A program made the position numbers and the translations under genes. A stretch of 64,000 nucleotides of DNA. Source: an uncultured Piscinibacter sp. (GTDB lineage: Bacteria; Pseudomonadota; Gammaproteobacteria; Burkholderiales; Burkholderiaceae_C). The stretch lies in contig NZ_CALFYO010000028.1 in assembly GCF_937952055.1 (NCBI RefSeq), positions 1 to 64,000 of the forward strand. Reading direction: 5' to 3'. Below, piece by piece: positions 1-8,722 of the stretch; position 1 is the first letter of the stretch, and every line of letters begins with the position of its first letter. Below the pieces are notes generated by a model. It searched no databases and was not told where the DNA came from. It saw only the letters and a program-made list of their open reading frames with translations.

Positions 1-267
1 CTGGGCTTCCAGTTCAAGGCCGGCGGCAACCAGATCAACATGCTGAAGATCATCGACGGCCAGTACTGCGGCGCCTGCCACAACGGCGAGCTGGCCTGGT
101 CGGCGGAGAACTGCAACCTGTGCCACTCCGGCAAGCCCGGCACGGTGACGCAGGTGCACGAGAGCACGTTGCAGAAGCTCAGCGCGCCGCCGCCGCCGGC
201 GGCCGCCGCGGCACCACTGGCCGCGGCCGCCTCGGCGCCGGCCAAGGACACGGGAGGCCGGCGATGA
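1..267 (+). CDS. Triheme-type c cytochrome, 3' end only
   Basis: The reading frame is open from the window edge, so the N-terminus is missing. The visible 88 residues hold two heme motifs (CGACH near residue 23, CNLCH near residue 40) spaced as in the third gene of this family at 3705-4097, which has a further CKVCH motif upstream; a first heme motif is therefore expected outside the window. The C-terminus is a Pro/Ala-rich tail. The context (more triheme cytochromes, NHL lipoproteins, cytochrome maturation genes) points to electron transfer in the periplasm or at the cell surface. Its stop codon overlaps the ATG of the next gene (ATGA), so the two are translationally coupled. Confidence 0.85.
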   Translation: MGFQFKAGGNQINMLKIIDGQYCGACHNGELAWSAENCNLCHSGKPGTVTQVHESTLQKLSAPPPPAAAAAPLAAAASAPAKDTGGRR

Positions 268-1367
268 AGCGCATCCTTCTCGCAGCGCTCGCCGCCGGCG
301 CGCTGTTCCTGAGCGCCGTCGACAGCTTCGCGCAGACCGGCGGCAAGGCGATCTACGAATCGGCCTGCATCGGCTGCCACGGCAGCGGCGTGCTGGGAGC
401 GCCCAAGCTCGGCGAGGCCGCCGCCTGGGGCCCGCGCGCCAAGGCTGCCGGTGGCATCGACGGCCTGGTGAAGAGTGCCACGGCAGGCACCGCCAAGGGC
501 ATGCCGCCCAAGGGCGGCCGCGCCGAGCTGAGCGCCGCGCAGCTGAAGGAGACGATCGAGTACATGATGAGCGGCGGCAAGACGGCCACCGTGGCCGCCG
601 CCAAGCCGGCGGAGAAGGCGGCCGACAAGCCCGCTGCCAAGGTCAGCGAGAAGGAGAAGGCCGCGCCGGCGGTGGCGAAGCCGGCCCCGGCCCCGGCTCC
701 GGCTGCGGCTGCGGCTCCGGCTCCGGCTCCGGCTCCGGCTGCCGCGGCGGCGCCGGCCAGCACGGCAGCCACGGCCGCACGACCCGCGGACGCCGCGCCG
801 GCGGCCACGCTGGCCGCGGCGCGGGCGGCTGCGCCGAATCCGCCGGCCACCGCCGAGGTGAACGCCTTCAACCGCCTGCTCAGGCCGGTGGGCCGCTTCA
901 ACCGGCCGGCGGCCGAGTCGGGCATCCACGACCCGACGAACGACATGACGCTCCAACTGCAGCCGCCGTCGGTGGCCTTCGCCGCCATGCCCAAGAGCAT
1001 GGCCGGCAACCACGTCGACTGGGTCAAGTCGCTGGACAGCAAGGCGATCGCGCCGCGCTGGGACCGCAACGACCCGAGCGCAGCCGCCGTGGTCATGGAC
1101 CTGAACATCGTGCGCGAGGTGAAGGGGTCGATGCCCGACGTGGTCTACCCGCACAAGCAGCACACCGAGTGGCTGGACTGCTCGAACTGCCACCCGGCGA
1201 TCTTCGTCCCGCAGAAGGGCGCCAACCAGATCAGCATGGCCTCCATCCTGCTCGGGCAGAAATGCGGCGTCTGCCACGGCAAGGTGGCCTTCCCGGTGTC
1301 GGAGTGCCGGCTGTGCCACTCGAAGAAGAAGACCGAAGCGGTGGTTGCGGGGGAGCGCAAGCCATGA
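264..1367 (+). CDS. Tetraheme fusion: monoheme cytochrome c + Ala/Pro linker + triheme domain
   Basis: 367 residues with a signal peptide (cleavage after about residue 24, SFA-QT). Residues 30-110 form a monoheme cytochrome c domain with CIGCH, of the c5/c555 kind. Residues about 110-200 are an Ala/Pro/Lys-rich linker partly encoded by a hexanucleotide repeat. The C-terminal 140 residues carry a triheme domain (CSNCH, CGVCH, CRLCH) preceded by a FPH/YPHKQHT-type distal histidine motif, the organisation seen in families annotated as nanowire 3-heme cytochromes. The role is inferred: a small electron entry domain tethered to a multiheme wire segment. The start is the ATG overlapping the preceding stop, with GGAGG seven bases upstream. 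It is followed by an overlapping downstream gene at 1364. Confidence 0.9.
   Translation: MKRILLAALAAGALFLSAVDSFAQTGGKAIYESACIGCHGSGVLGAPKLGEAAAWGPRAKAAGGIDGLVKSATAGTAKGMPPKGGRAELSAAQLKETIEYMMSGGKTATVAAAKPAEKAADKPAAKVSEKEKAAPAVAKPAPAPAPAAAAAPAPAPAPAAAAAPASTAATAARPADAAPAATLAAARAAAPNPPATAEVNAFNRLLRPVGRFNRPAAESGIHDPTNDMTLQLQPPSVAFAAMPKSMAGNHVDWVKSLDSKAIAPRWDRNDPSAAAVVMDLNIVREVKGSMPDVVYPHKQHTEWLDCSNCHPAIFVPQKGANQISMASILLGQKCGVCHGKVAFPVSECRLCHSKKKTEAVVAGERKP
681..740 (+). repeat. Hexanucleotide tandem repeat (CCGGCT-like units)
   Basis: Ten consecutive 6-base units of CCGGCY or GCGGCT encode the Pro-Ala/Ala-Ala linker of the tetraheme protein. Changes in copy number would alter linker length without a frameshift. 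Confidence 0.8.
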
Positions 1368-2245
1368 CGCTGGAGCAGCGCTTCGCGCCGGCCGCGCTGG
1401 TGGCGGCGCTGCTCATCGGCAGCATGCCGGTGCATGCGCAGGACGAGGAGGCCCAGCGCGTCCAGATCGAGCAGCGACTCAAGCTCGTGGCCTCGCTGCT
1501 GTCCGACTCGCGCTCCGCGCAGCGCATCGCCTCCAGTGGCAATGCCCAGGCGATGGCGCATCTGGACGAGGGGCGGGTGCACCATGCGCTGGCCGCGGAC
1601 CTGCTCGCCAAGGGCGATCTCACCGGAGCGCGCAAGGCGGCCGACCACGCCCTGCATCACCTCGGCCTGGCGCGGCGCACCGTGCCCGACGCGCCGGCGC
1701 GGCTCGAGGTGGCGAAGCAGCGCCACGAGCAGCTGCTGGCAAGCGTCGAGCGCCTCATCCAGACGTTGCGCGCGCGCGCCGGCGCGGCTGAGGCCGACGA
1801 CCTGACCGCGGCCATCGGACTGCTCGACGTGGCGCGCCAGCACGCGAAGGCGGGTCGCTACGAGGAGGCGAACCAGACGCTCGGCTCGGCCGAACGCCAC
1901 GTGCTCGCCGGAATGAACCGGACGCTGCACGCCGCCACGCTCGACTACACCGTGCGCGCCTCCAGCCCGCTGGAGGAGTTCCAGCAGGAGCTGGCGCGCC
2001 ACCAGAGCCTGCTCGAACTCGTGCCGCTGGCGGTTCGCGACCTTCAGCCGCGTCCCGATGCGATGGCACTGATCGATCGCTATGGCGAGACGCGCGCCAC
2101 CCTCTACGGCCAGGCGATGCAGCGATTCCAGGCCGGTGAGGTCGCCAACGCACTCGTCGACCTTCGCAATGCCACGCTGTACGTGCAGCGCGCCCTGCTC
2201 GCGGCCGGCCTCGTTGCGCCGCAGCCCACCGGAAACCCGCCATGA
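1364..2245 (+). CDS. Secreted helical protein of unknown function, paralogue A
   Basis: 293 residues. A signal peptide is visible (hydrophobic residues 9-21, cleavage at VHA-QD). The mature part looks almost entirely alpha-helical, rich in Ala, Leu, Arg and Glu, with TPR-like helical hairpins such as AKGDLTGARKAADHALHHL and AKAGRYEEANQTLGSA. There are no cysteines and hence no heme motifs. It is clearly a paralogue of the next gene: both mature proteins start QD-E and share a segment of the type S(A)xxI-SSG followed by a GDL-GA-K helix pair. I do not recognise the family. Lying between cytochrome genes with overlaps on both sides, it is probably a periplasmic structural or assembly partner of the cytochromes. 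Confidence 0.85.
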   Translation: MTLEQRFAPAALVAALLIGSMPVHAQDEEAQRVQIEQRLKLVASLLSDSRSAQRIASSGNAQAMAHLDEGRVHHALAADLLAKGDLTGARKAADHALHHLGLARRTVPDAPARLEVAKQRHEQLLASVERLIQTLRARAGAAEADDLTAAIGLLDVARQHAKAGRYEEANQTLGSAERHVLAGMNRTLHAATLDYTVRASSPLEEFQQELARHQSLLELVPLAVRDLQPRPDAMALIDRYGETRATLYGQAMQRFQAGEVANALVDLRNATLYVQRALLAAGLVAPQPTGNPP

Positions 2246-3105
2246 AGAACCGACGTCCCCCCCTGTTCCCCCGCCTGGCCGCCGCCCTCGTGCTGGCCGC
2301 CCTCACCACCGCTTCAGCGGCGCAGGACCGCGAGCAGGTCGAGCGCCGCGTGCAGTCGGTCGGCACGCTGATCGAGAGCTCCTCCGCGGCGAAGCAGATC
2401 GAGAGCAGCGGCGTGGCAGCAGCACGCGAGCGGCGCGACAACGCGCGACTGATCCACCGCGAGGCGGCCGCGGCGATGCGTGCCAACGACCTGTCCGGTG
2501 CGGCCAAACTGCTCGACCAGGCGGCGCGCGAGATGATGAACGGCGCGCGGCTGGCCAAGCCGGAGCAGGTGGCCGGCGAGAAGCACAAGCGCGACTTCGA
2601 GGCGCGGCTGGAGAGCGCGCGCGCGCTGCTCGCCGCGCAGCAGCGCATCACGCAGGAGAAGTCGGCCGGCCGCGAGGCGCTGGACGCGGCGCGCAGCATC
2701 GAGCGGCAGATCGGCGAGGCGCAGTCGATCGCCGCGCAGGGCCGCTACGAGGAGGCGAGGCCGGTGCTCGACCGCGCGTACCTGACCGCGCGCGTGTCGA
2801 TCGAGTCGATGCGTCGCGGCGACACGCTGGTGCGTTCGCTGAACTTCGCCACCAAACGCGAGGAGTTCGACTACGAGATCGACCGCAACGACACCCACGC
2901 GTTGTTGATCAAGGTGCTGCTCTCCGACCGCAAGGACATGGTCGGCACGATGGCACCGTTCACCGAGCGGGCGGCGGCGCTGCGCGCCGAGGCCGAGACG
3001 CAGGCGAAGCGGGGCGACCATGAAGCCGGCATCCGCCTGCTCGAGGACTCGACGCGCGAGCTCGTGCGCGCGATCCGGGCGGGCGGCATCTACATTCCCG
3101 GTTGA
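2242..3105 (+). CDS. Secreted helical protein of unknown function, paralogue B
   Basis: 287 residues with a signal peptide cleaved at SAA-QD. Like its upstream paralogue it is helical, charged, cysteine-free and carries repeated ANDLSGAAKLLDQA and AAQGRYEEARPVLDRA hairpins, reminiscent of TPR helices without being convincing TPR repeats. Its ATG overlaps the stop of paralogue A (ATGA). The pair probably arose by tandem duplication. A scaffold or chaperone for the neighbouring multiheme cytochromes is one inference; nothing in the sequence proves it. Confidence 0.85.
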   Translation: MKNRRPPLFPRLAAALVLAALTTASAAQDREQVERRVQSVGTLIESSSAAKQIESSGVAAARERRDNARLIHREAAAAMRANDLSGAAKLLDQAAREMMNGARLAKPEQVAGEKHKRDFEARLESARALLAAQQRITQEKSAGREALDAARSIERQIGEAQSIAAQGRYEEARPVLDRAYLTARVSIESMRRGDTLVRSLNFATKREEFDYEIDRNDTHALLIKVLLSDRKDMVGTMAPFTERAAALRAEAETQAKRGDHEAGIRLLEDSTRELVRAIRAGGIYIPG

Positions 3106-3123
3106 GCGGTCCGAGGGCGACGA

Positions 3124-3708
3124 GTGGGCCATGACGACAATCCGGCACGGCAGGGTGGGAGGCGGCATCGGCGGCACGGGCGCCGCGTGGCGGCCTGGGG
3201 TCTGGGCGTGCTGACCGCGGCCGCCCTCGCCGCGGCGCCGTCGCTGTGGATCGCGCTGGAGAAGGACGGCATCCACGACCCTGCCAACCCGGGCATCAAG
3301 CTGCTGCAGCAGCCGGCGGAGGCGCTGGCACCGCTGCCGCGCGACAGCGCCGGCAACATGGTGCGCTGGGTGCAGGCGCTGGAGAGCGGCGCGATCAACC
3401 CGCGCACCAACATCCTGCCCGAGACGAAGGTGCGCCTGCTCGACCAGGACATCATCGTGTCGAAGTTCGGCTCGATGCCGGCGGTGAAGTTTCCGCACCG
3501 CCAGCACACGCTGTGGCTGGACTGTTCGAACTGCCATCCGTTCCCGTTCGCCGACAAGGCCGGCGCGAACAAGTTCAGCATGAGCGCCATCCTGAACGGG
3601 GAGCAGTGCGGCCTGTGCCACGGCGCGGTGGCCTTCCCGCTGACCGAGTGCAACCGCTGCCACAGCGTGCCCAACGAGTCGCTGCGGCGCAGGACAGCCA
3701 CGCCATGA
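3124..3708 (+). CDS. Membrane-anchored triheme c-type cytochrome (nanowire 3-heme type)
   Basis: 194 residues. I chose the GTG at 3124 because GAGGG lies about six bases upstream; an in-frame GTG at 3187 would remove a very basic leader. A hydrophobic stretch at residues 22-45 acts as an uncleaved anchor or signal peptide. The body matches the C-terminal half of the 264-1367 protein: a GIHDPxNP segment, a FPHRQHT motif, then CSNCH, CGLCH and CNRCH. Members of this family stack hemes closely for rapid electron transfer. It is translationally coupled to the next cytochrome. Confidence 0.88.
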   Translation: MGHDDNPARQGGRRHRRHGRRVAAWGLGVLTAAALAAAPSLWIALEKDGIHDPANPGIKLLQQPAEALAPLPRDSAGNMVRWVQALESGAINPRTNILPETKVRLLDQDIIVSKFGSMPAVKFPHRQHTLWLDCSNCHPFPFADKAGANKFSMSAILNGEQCGLCHGAVAFPLTECNRCHSVPNESLRRRTATP

Positions 3709-4097
3709 CGCGCCGCGCCCGGACCCGCGGCCTGCGCATTGCACTGCTCGTGCTGGCCTGCGCGATGCCGGCCGCCACGCCGTTCGCCGAGTATGGCGAC
3801 GTCGTCCTCAACAAGCGCTCCGACAAGGAAGGCGTGCGGCCGGTGGTGTTCCCGCACTGGTTCCATCGCATCCGCTTCCGCTGCAAGGTGTGCCACAGCG
3901 AGCTCGGCTTCAAGATGCGCGCCGGCGCCAACGACGTGCTGATGGACGACATCATCGACGGCAAGTTCTGCGGCATGTGCCACAACGGCCAGGTCGCGTG
4001 GGGGCCGGACCGCTGCGACCTGTGCCACTCCGGCCTGCCCAATCTGCCCAGTGGCATCATCGGCGGGGCGCAGACTTCGGGGCCCGGAAGGTGGTGA
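3705..4097 (+). CDS. Small triheme c-type cytochrome
   Basis: 130 residues with a signal peptide (RIALLVLACAMPAATPFA). Three heme motifs: CKVCH, CGMCH and CDLCH, with a FPHWFHR distal-ligand motif before the first. It closely resembles the truncated gene at 1-267, including the GAN-x(4)-MxDIIDGKFCG segment, so the cluster holds two copies of each of two triheme types. The ATG overlaps the preceding stop. Confidence 0.9.
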   Translation: MTRRARTRGLRIALLVLACAMPAATPFAEYGDVVLNKRSDKEGVRPVVFPHWFHRIRFRCKVCHSELGFKMRAGANDVLMDDIIDGKFCGMCHNGQVAWGPDRCDLCHSGLPNLPSGIIGGAQTSGPGRW

Positions 4098-4101
4098 GCC
4101 A

Positions 4102-5070
4102 ATGATCCGGATCGACTTCCTGCTGCGTGCGGGTGCCGCCGCCGCGGTGCTCGCCATCCTCGCCGCGTGCGTGACGACCGCCCCGGCGGGGCGGTCGGAC
4201 GGTGTCGGCGCGCCCGCCCGTCCCGCCGGCCTGAGCCCGTATCGCACGCTGCTCGGCGGCTTCCTCGCGCCGCCGGCCCAGCCGTTCGGCCTGCCGGCAC
4301 GCCCGGGCACAGGCGCATTCGTCAAGCTGATGGCGCCCACCGCCCTGGCGCTGCGCGGCAACGACCTGCTCGTCGTCGACAGCGCGGCCGGCCGCGTCTG
4401 GCGCGTCGACCTGTCGCTGAACACGCTGTCGCCGATTGCCGGTGCGCCGGCCACGCTGGCCACCGTGGTGGCGCTGGGGCCGGATCTCTCCGCCTGGGTG
4501 CTCGACAGCGTCTCGCGCCAGGTGCTGCGATTCTCGCGCGACGGCCGGCTGATGCAGACCTACCGCGGCGGCGCCGCGTCGCCTTCGCCGGTGGCCTTCG
4601 CGCTGGCCGACGGCGGCGCCACGCTGCTGGTGGCCGACGACAGCCTGCGTCAATGGGTCGAGTTCCGCCCGGCGGGCGCCTTCGCCACGCCCATCCCGCA
4701 GGACGACGCGGTGCGCGGCGTCGACGGCCTGGCGGTGGCAGGCGACACGGTGTTCGTGCTCGACAAGTCGCTCGGTGTGGTCCACGTCGAGCGACGCGAC
4801 GGCCGCGCGGCCGACCGGCTGGGCGAGGGTGAGCTGAAGCAGCCGGTGGCCATCGCGGCCGACCGCTTCGGCCGCGTCGCCGTGATCGACGCGCAGGACC
4901 GCGCCGTCAAGCTGCTCGCGCCCGGCCGCGCGGCCTGGGTGTTCGACGCGGCGGCGCTGCGCGTGCAGCAGATCGGCGGCATCGCCATCGACGAGCGCTT
5001 CCTCGCCGTCAGCGATCGCCTCACCGGGCAGGTGGTGATCCACGTGCTCGGCGGGGAGGGACGGCCATGA
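4102..5070 (+). CDS. NHL-like beta-propeller lipoprotein A
   Basis: 322 residues. The N-terminus is a lipoprotein signal with lipobox LAAC (Cys23). The rest shows about six propeller blades, each with a hydrophobic strand plus xVxDxxxxxVxxF-type core (for example near LLVVDSAAGRVWRVD, VLDSVSRQVLRF and LLVADDSLRQWVEF). Blades resemble NHL repeats but are degenerate. Such proteins commonly accompany multiheme cytochromes in gene clusters for outer-surface electron transfer; the precise role is unknown. It overlaps the next propeller gene by four bases. Confidence 0.85.
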   Translation: MIRIDFLLRAGAAAAVLAILAACVTTAPAGRSDGVGAPARPAGLSPYRTLLGGFLAPPAQPFGLPARPGTGAFVKLMAPTALALRGNDLLVVDSAAGRVWRVDLSLNTLSPIAGAPATLATVVALGPDLSAWVLDSVSRQVLRFSRDGRLMQTYRGGAASPSPVAFALADGGATLLVADDSLRQWVEFRPAGAFATPIPQDDAVRGVDGLAVAGDTVFVLDKSLGVVHVERRDGRAADRLGEGELKQPVAIAADRFGRVAVIDAQDRAVKLLAPGRAAWVFDAAALRVQQIGGIAIDERFLAVSDRLTGQVVIHVLGGEGRP

Positions 5071-6140
5071 CGCGCGTGCGGCTGGCTGCACTGGCCGTGC
5101 TGGCGGTGCTGGGGCTGACCGGTTGCGCCGGCGTCGAGACCGTGCGCGGCACCATGCACTACGGCATGGCCGACGCGCCGGAAGGCCAGCGCCTGCTGTG
5201 GCCGCAGGCGCCCGAGGTGCCGCGCTATCTCTACGCCGGCACGCTCACCGGCGAGGCCAACTTCCGCCGCGAGGCCGCCAGTGGGCTGAAGGCCTTCGGC
5301 CGCTGGCTGGCCGGGCTCGACGGCGCAGGCGACAAGCCGGTGGTCCTGCAGCGCCCGGCGGCGCTGATCGGCGACGAGCAAGGGCGCCTGTACGTCAGCG
5401 ACACCAGCCGCCAGGCGGTGTTCGTGTTCGACGAAAAGGCCGGCGAACTGCAGGTGTGGGAGCGCGCCGAAGGTCTGCTCAACTTCGTCGCGCCGGCCGG
5501 CCTGGCGCTGGCGCCGCAGCGCGGCCTGTTCGTCGCCGATGCCGAACTGGGTGTCGTCGTGCGGCTCGACGCGCAGGGCCAGCCGCGCGCGACCATCGGC
5601 CGCGGCCTGCTGAAGAGGCCCGTGGGCCTGGCCAGCGACGCGGCCAGCGGTCAGCTGTTCGTCGCCGACACCTATGCGCACGACATCAAGGTGTTCGACG
5701 CCGAGGGCAGGCTGCTGCGCACCATCGGCCGGCGCGGCAGCGGTGACGGCGAGTTCAACTACCCGACGCACCTGACCTTCGCGGGCGGCGAGCTGTACGT
5801 CACCGACACGATGAACAGCCGCGTGCAGGTGTTCAGCGCCGACGGCGAACTGCTCGCCCGCCGCTTCGGCCAGCGCGGCCTCTACCTCGGCAACCTGGTG
5901 CGGCCCAAGGGCGTGTCGGTCGATGCCGAGGGCAACGTCTACGTCATCGAGTCCTACTACGACAGCCTGCTCGTGTTCTCGCCGCGCGGCGAGTTCCTGC
6001 TGCCGATCGGCGGCACCGGCACCTCCACCGGCCGCTTCTACCTACCTTCGGGCGTGTGGGTCGACGCGCGCAACCGCGTGCACATCGCCGACATGTTCAA
6101 CGGGCGGGTGGTGCTGTTCCAGTTCCTCGGGGGCGGTTGA
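5067..6140 (+). CDS. NHL-repeat beta-propeller lipoprotein B
   Basis: 357 residues with lipobox LTGC (Cys20). Six well-formed NHL blades can be read (LYVSDTSRQAVFVF, LFVADAELGVVVRL, LFVADTYAHDIKVF, LYVTDTMNSRVQVF, VYVIESYYDSLLVF, VHIADMFNGRVVLF). NHL propellers are protein- or ligand-binding scaffolds. Placed between the triheme cytochromes and the 11-heme cytochrome, it may organise or dock them in the periplasm or at the outer membrane (inference). Confidence 0.9.
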   Translation: MTRVRLAALAVLAVLGLTGCAGVETVRGTMHYGMADAPEGQRLLWPQAPEVPRYLYAGTLTGEANFRREAASGLKAFGRWLAGLDGAGDKPVVLQRPAALIGDEQGRLYVSDTSRQAVFVFDEKAGELQVWERAEGLLNFVAPAGLALAPQRGLFVADAELGVVVRLDAQGQPRATIGRGLLKRPVGLASDAASGQLFVADTYAHDIKVFDAEGRLLRTIGRRGSGDGEFNYPTHLTFAGGELYVTDTMNSRVQVFSADGELLARRFGQRGLYLGNLVRPKGVSVDAEGNVYVIESYYDSLLVFSPRGEFLLPIGGTGTSTGRFYLPSGVWVDARNRVHIADMFNGRVVLFQFLGGG

Positions 6141-6142
6141 CG

Positions 6143-8722
6143 ATGCTGCGCCGCTTCGCCGCCATCGTGCTCGTCGTGCTGCTCGCCGCGCCGGTGCTGG
6201 CGCAGCGCGTCTCCGACGTGCGCGGCACGCGCCACAACCTGTCGACCAGCGGCACCGGCACCACCCACGCCGATGCCGGCGGCACCAGCGAGGTCTGCGT
6301 GTTCTGCCACACGCCGCACGGCGCCACCCAGCAGGACCAGGGCGGCGCGCCGATGCGCGCGCCGCTGTGGAACCGCCGCGTTCCCGACGGCGCGACCTAC
6401 ACGCCCTACACCTCGGCCTCGATGGACGCGCAGGCCATCCTCGACGGCCTCAATGCGCAGCCCGGCGGCAGCTCCAAGCTGTGCCTGTCCTGCCACGACG
6501 GCACGCTGGCGATCGGCAACGTCAACGTGCTCAACGGCACGGCCAACGCCTCGATCCCGATGACCGGCACCGGCCCCGGCGGCGTCATGCCGGCGGGCGA
6601 GGGCGTCACCAGCGGCTTCACCCGCTTCCTCGGCACCGACCTGCGCAACGACCACCCGATCTCGGTCACCTTCAACAGCGCGCTCGCCGCGCGCGACGGC
6701 GAGCTGCGGCCGGTCGATGCCGCGCAGCGCTGGCCGGCCGGCACCGGCAGCGTGCTCGGCCTGCGCGCGCCGGGCGTCAAGCCGCTGCTGCCGCTGGAAC
6801 CCACCGGCAACAACGGCGCCGGTCAGGTGCAGTGCGCCACCTGCCACGATCCGCACGTGCGCGAGCTCGACCCGACCAAGGGCAACCAGAAGTTCCTGCG
6901 CACGCAGCGCTTCCAGGAGGCGACGCCGACCACCACCTTCAACGCCGCCAGCGACACCATCTGCCTGTCGTGCCACGACAAGAACCAGGGCTTCGGCATC
7001 TGGGCCTTCTCGGCGCATGCGCGGCCCGATGTCGCCGACGAGACCTACCGCGACGCCGCCGCCACGCTGCGCGAGTTCCCGCTCGGCACGCCGGTGTGGA
7101 AGGCCTCCTGCCTGAACTGCCACGACACCCATACCGTGCAGGGCGCGCGCCGGCTCACGCGCGAAGGCACCGACGCGCCGCTGCCGGGGGGCAACCCGCT
7201 GGCCGCCAAGCAGGGCGGCAACCCGGCGCTGGAGAAGACCTGCTACCAGTGCCACACCGTGAGCGCGTCGTCGGTGCTGAACTCGGTGCTGCAGGTGCCC
7301 AACATCGAGAGCGAGTTCAACCTCGCCGTGCGCATGCCCATCACCACGGCGGAGCAGGGCGGCACCACGCAGGAGGTGCACGACATCGGCGGTGGCTTCA
7401 GCGACGCCACGCTGGACTGCAGCGGTCCGACGAACCGCTGCGGCGCCGACTTCCTCGAGTCGCGCGATCTCCTCGCGCAGCGCCATGCCGAATGCACCGA
7501 CTGCCACAACCCGCACCGCGTGGTGAAGTTCCGCAGCTTCACCGGCGGCGCCGCCGGCATCTCCGGCGCACCCGATGCGGCCGGCACGCACCGCCATGAC
7601 GAGACCACCGGCTACACCCACAGCAACATCATCTCCGGCGTGCTGCGCGGCAGCTCCGGGGTGGAGCCGGTCTACGCCTCGACCTCGTTCCAGAACCTGC
7701 CCAGCGGCTACACCGTCAAGCGCGGCGACCCCGGCGCGAGCGTCGACACCTCGGTGACGGCGCCCTACGTGACGCGCGAGTACCAGATCTGCATGAAGTG
7801 CCACAGCGACTTCGGCTACGCCGACAACAACGTCTATCCGCTGGGCAACCGACCGGCACTCGGCCGCACGGGCGGCACGGTCTCAGGCACCAACGGCCTG
7901 ACCGTGTACACCAACCAGGCCAAGGAGTTCCAGGCGCCGGCCGCGCACCGCGGCCAGGGCACCAAGCCGAACAGCGGCGCCGGCAGCAACTACGCGACCA
8001 ACAACCACCGCTCGTGGCACCCGGTGATGGACGTGACAGGCCGCACCGGCGCCAACGCCGCCGCCTTCCGCTCGCCCTGGGGCAATGCGATCGGCGCGCA
8101 GACCATGTACTGCAGCGACTGCCACGGCAGCAACACGGCCGACACCAGCGTGGTGCCGCCGGGCGGCGACAACGGCACGCCCTGGGGGCCGCACGGCTCG
8201 AACAACAACTTCCTGCTCAAGGGGTTGTGGAACACCAGCGTGGGCGCCGACAACCGCGGCGACAACGGGCCGAACGCCAACGGCCTGTGCTTCAAGTGCC
8301 ACAACCCCAACACCTACGCGAACCGCAACGGCACCGGCACCACCGGTTTCGTCGGCGGCGGTCGCGGCAACCTGCACGCCTTCCACACCGACCGCATCGG
8401 CCGCATCCGCTGCAACTGGTGCCACGTGGCGGTACCGCACGGCTGGAAGAACAAGGCGCTGCTGGTCAACCTCAACGACGTCGGGCCGGAGGCGGGCCGG
8501 GCCGGCAACGAGGAGTGGCGCTTCAACGCCTCGGGCCAGGCCTACACGCAGCAGCCCTACTACCTGAACGCCAAGCTCAAGGTGCGCACCTTCGCCACCA
8601 GCGGCAACTGGGTGGACACCAACTGCGGCTCGAACAACTCCGCGCTCACCTTCGGCACCAACGGCAACGACACGCAGAACGGCAAGAACTGGATGGGCAG
8701 CGTCTGCAGCAACCCGCCATGA
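6143..8722 (+). CDS. Undecaheme secreted c-type cytochrome
   Basis: 859 residues with a signal peptide (cleavage after about residue 20, VLA-QR). Eleven CXXCH motifs are present in order: CVFCH, CLSCH, CATCH, CLSCH, CLNCH, CYQCH, CTDCH, CMKCH, CSDCH, CFKCH, CNWCH. The N-terminal VRGTRHNLS and CVFCHTPHGA-x-APLWNR segments are typical of the cytochrome c3-like doubled-CXXCH multiheme proteins. Long Gly/Asn/Thr-rich spacers separate the later hemes, as in surface-exposed cytochromes. Two extra C-terminal cysteines (near residues 833 and 856) could form a disulfide. It is the largest electron carrier of the cluster and the likely terminal or extracellular component. Its stop overlaps the ResB gene. 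Confidence 0.92.
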   Translation: MLRRFAAIVLVVLLAAPVLAQRVSDVRGTRHNLSTSGTGTTHADAGGTSEVCVFCHTPHGATQQDQGGAPMRAPLWNRRVPDGATYTPYTSASMDAQAILDGLNAQPGGSSKLCLSCHDGTLAIGNVNVLNGTANASIPMTGTGPGGVMPAGEGVTSGFTRFLGTDLRNDHPISVTFNSALAARDGELRPVDAAQRWPAGTGSVLGLRAPGVKPLLPLEPTGNNGAGQVQCATCHDPHVRELDPTKGNQKFLRTQRFQEATPTTTFNAASDTICLSCHDKNQGFGIWAFSAHARPDVADETYRDAAATLREFPLGTPVWKASCLNCHDTHTVQGARRLTREGTDAPLPGGNPLAAKQGGNPALEKTCYQCHTVSASSVLNSVLQVPNIESEFNLAVRMPITTAEQGGTTQEVHDIGGGFSDATLDCSGPTNRCGADFLESRDLLAQRHAECTDCHNPHRVVKFRSFTGGAAGISGAPDAAGTHRHDETTGYTHSNIISGVLRGSSGVEPVYASTSFQNLPSGYTVKRGDPGASVDTSVTAPYVTREYQICMKCHSDFGYADNNVYPLGNRPALGRTGGTVSGTNGLTVYTNQAKEFQAPAAHRGQGTKPNSGAGSNYATNNHRSWHPVMDVTGRTGANAAAFRSPWGNAIGAQTMYCSDCHGSNTADTSVVPPGGDNGTPWGPHGSNNNFLLKGLWNTSVGADNRGDNGPNANGLCFKCHNPNTYANRNGTGTTGFVGGGRGNLHAFHTDRIGRIRCNWCHVAVPHGWKNKALLVNLNDVGPEAGRAGNEEWRFNASGQAYTQQPYYLNAKLKVRTFATSGNWVDTNCGSNNSALTFGTNGNDTQNGKNWMGSVCSNPP

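Noticed and set aside
681..740. CRISPR-like array
   Set aside because: Repeat units are only 6 bases with no spacers and lie inside a coding linker.
353..1108. Minus-strand Ala/Gly-rich frame opposite the tetraheme gene
   Set aside because: It simply mirrors the hexanucleotide repeat and linker; the plus-strand frame has heme motifs and a signal peptide.
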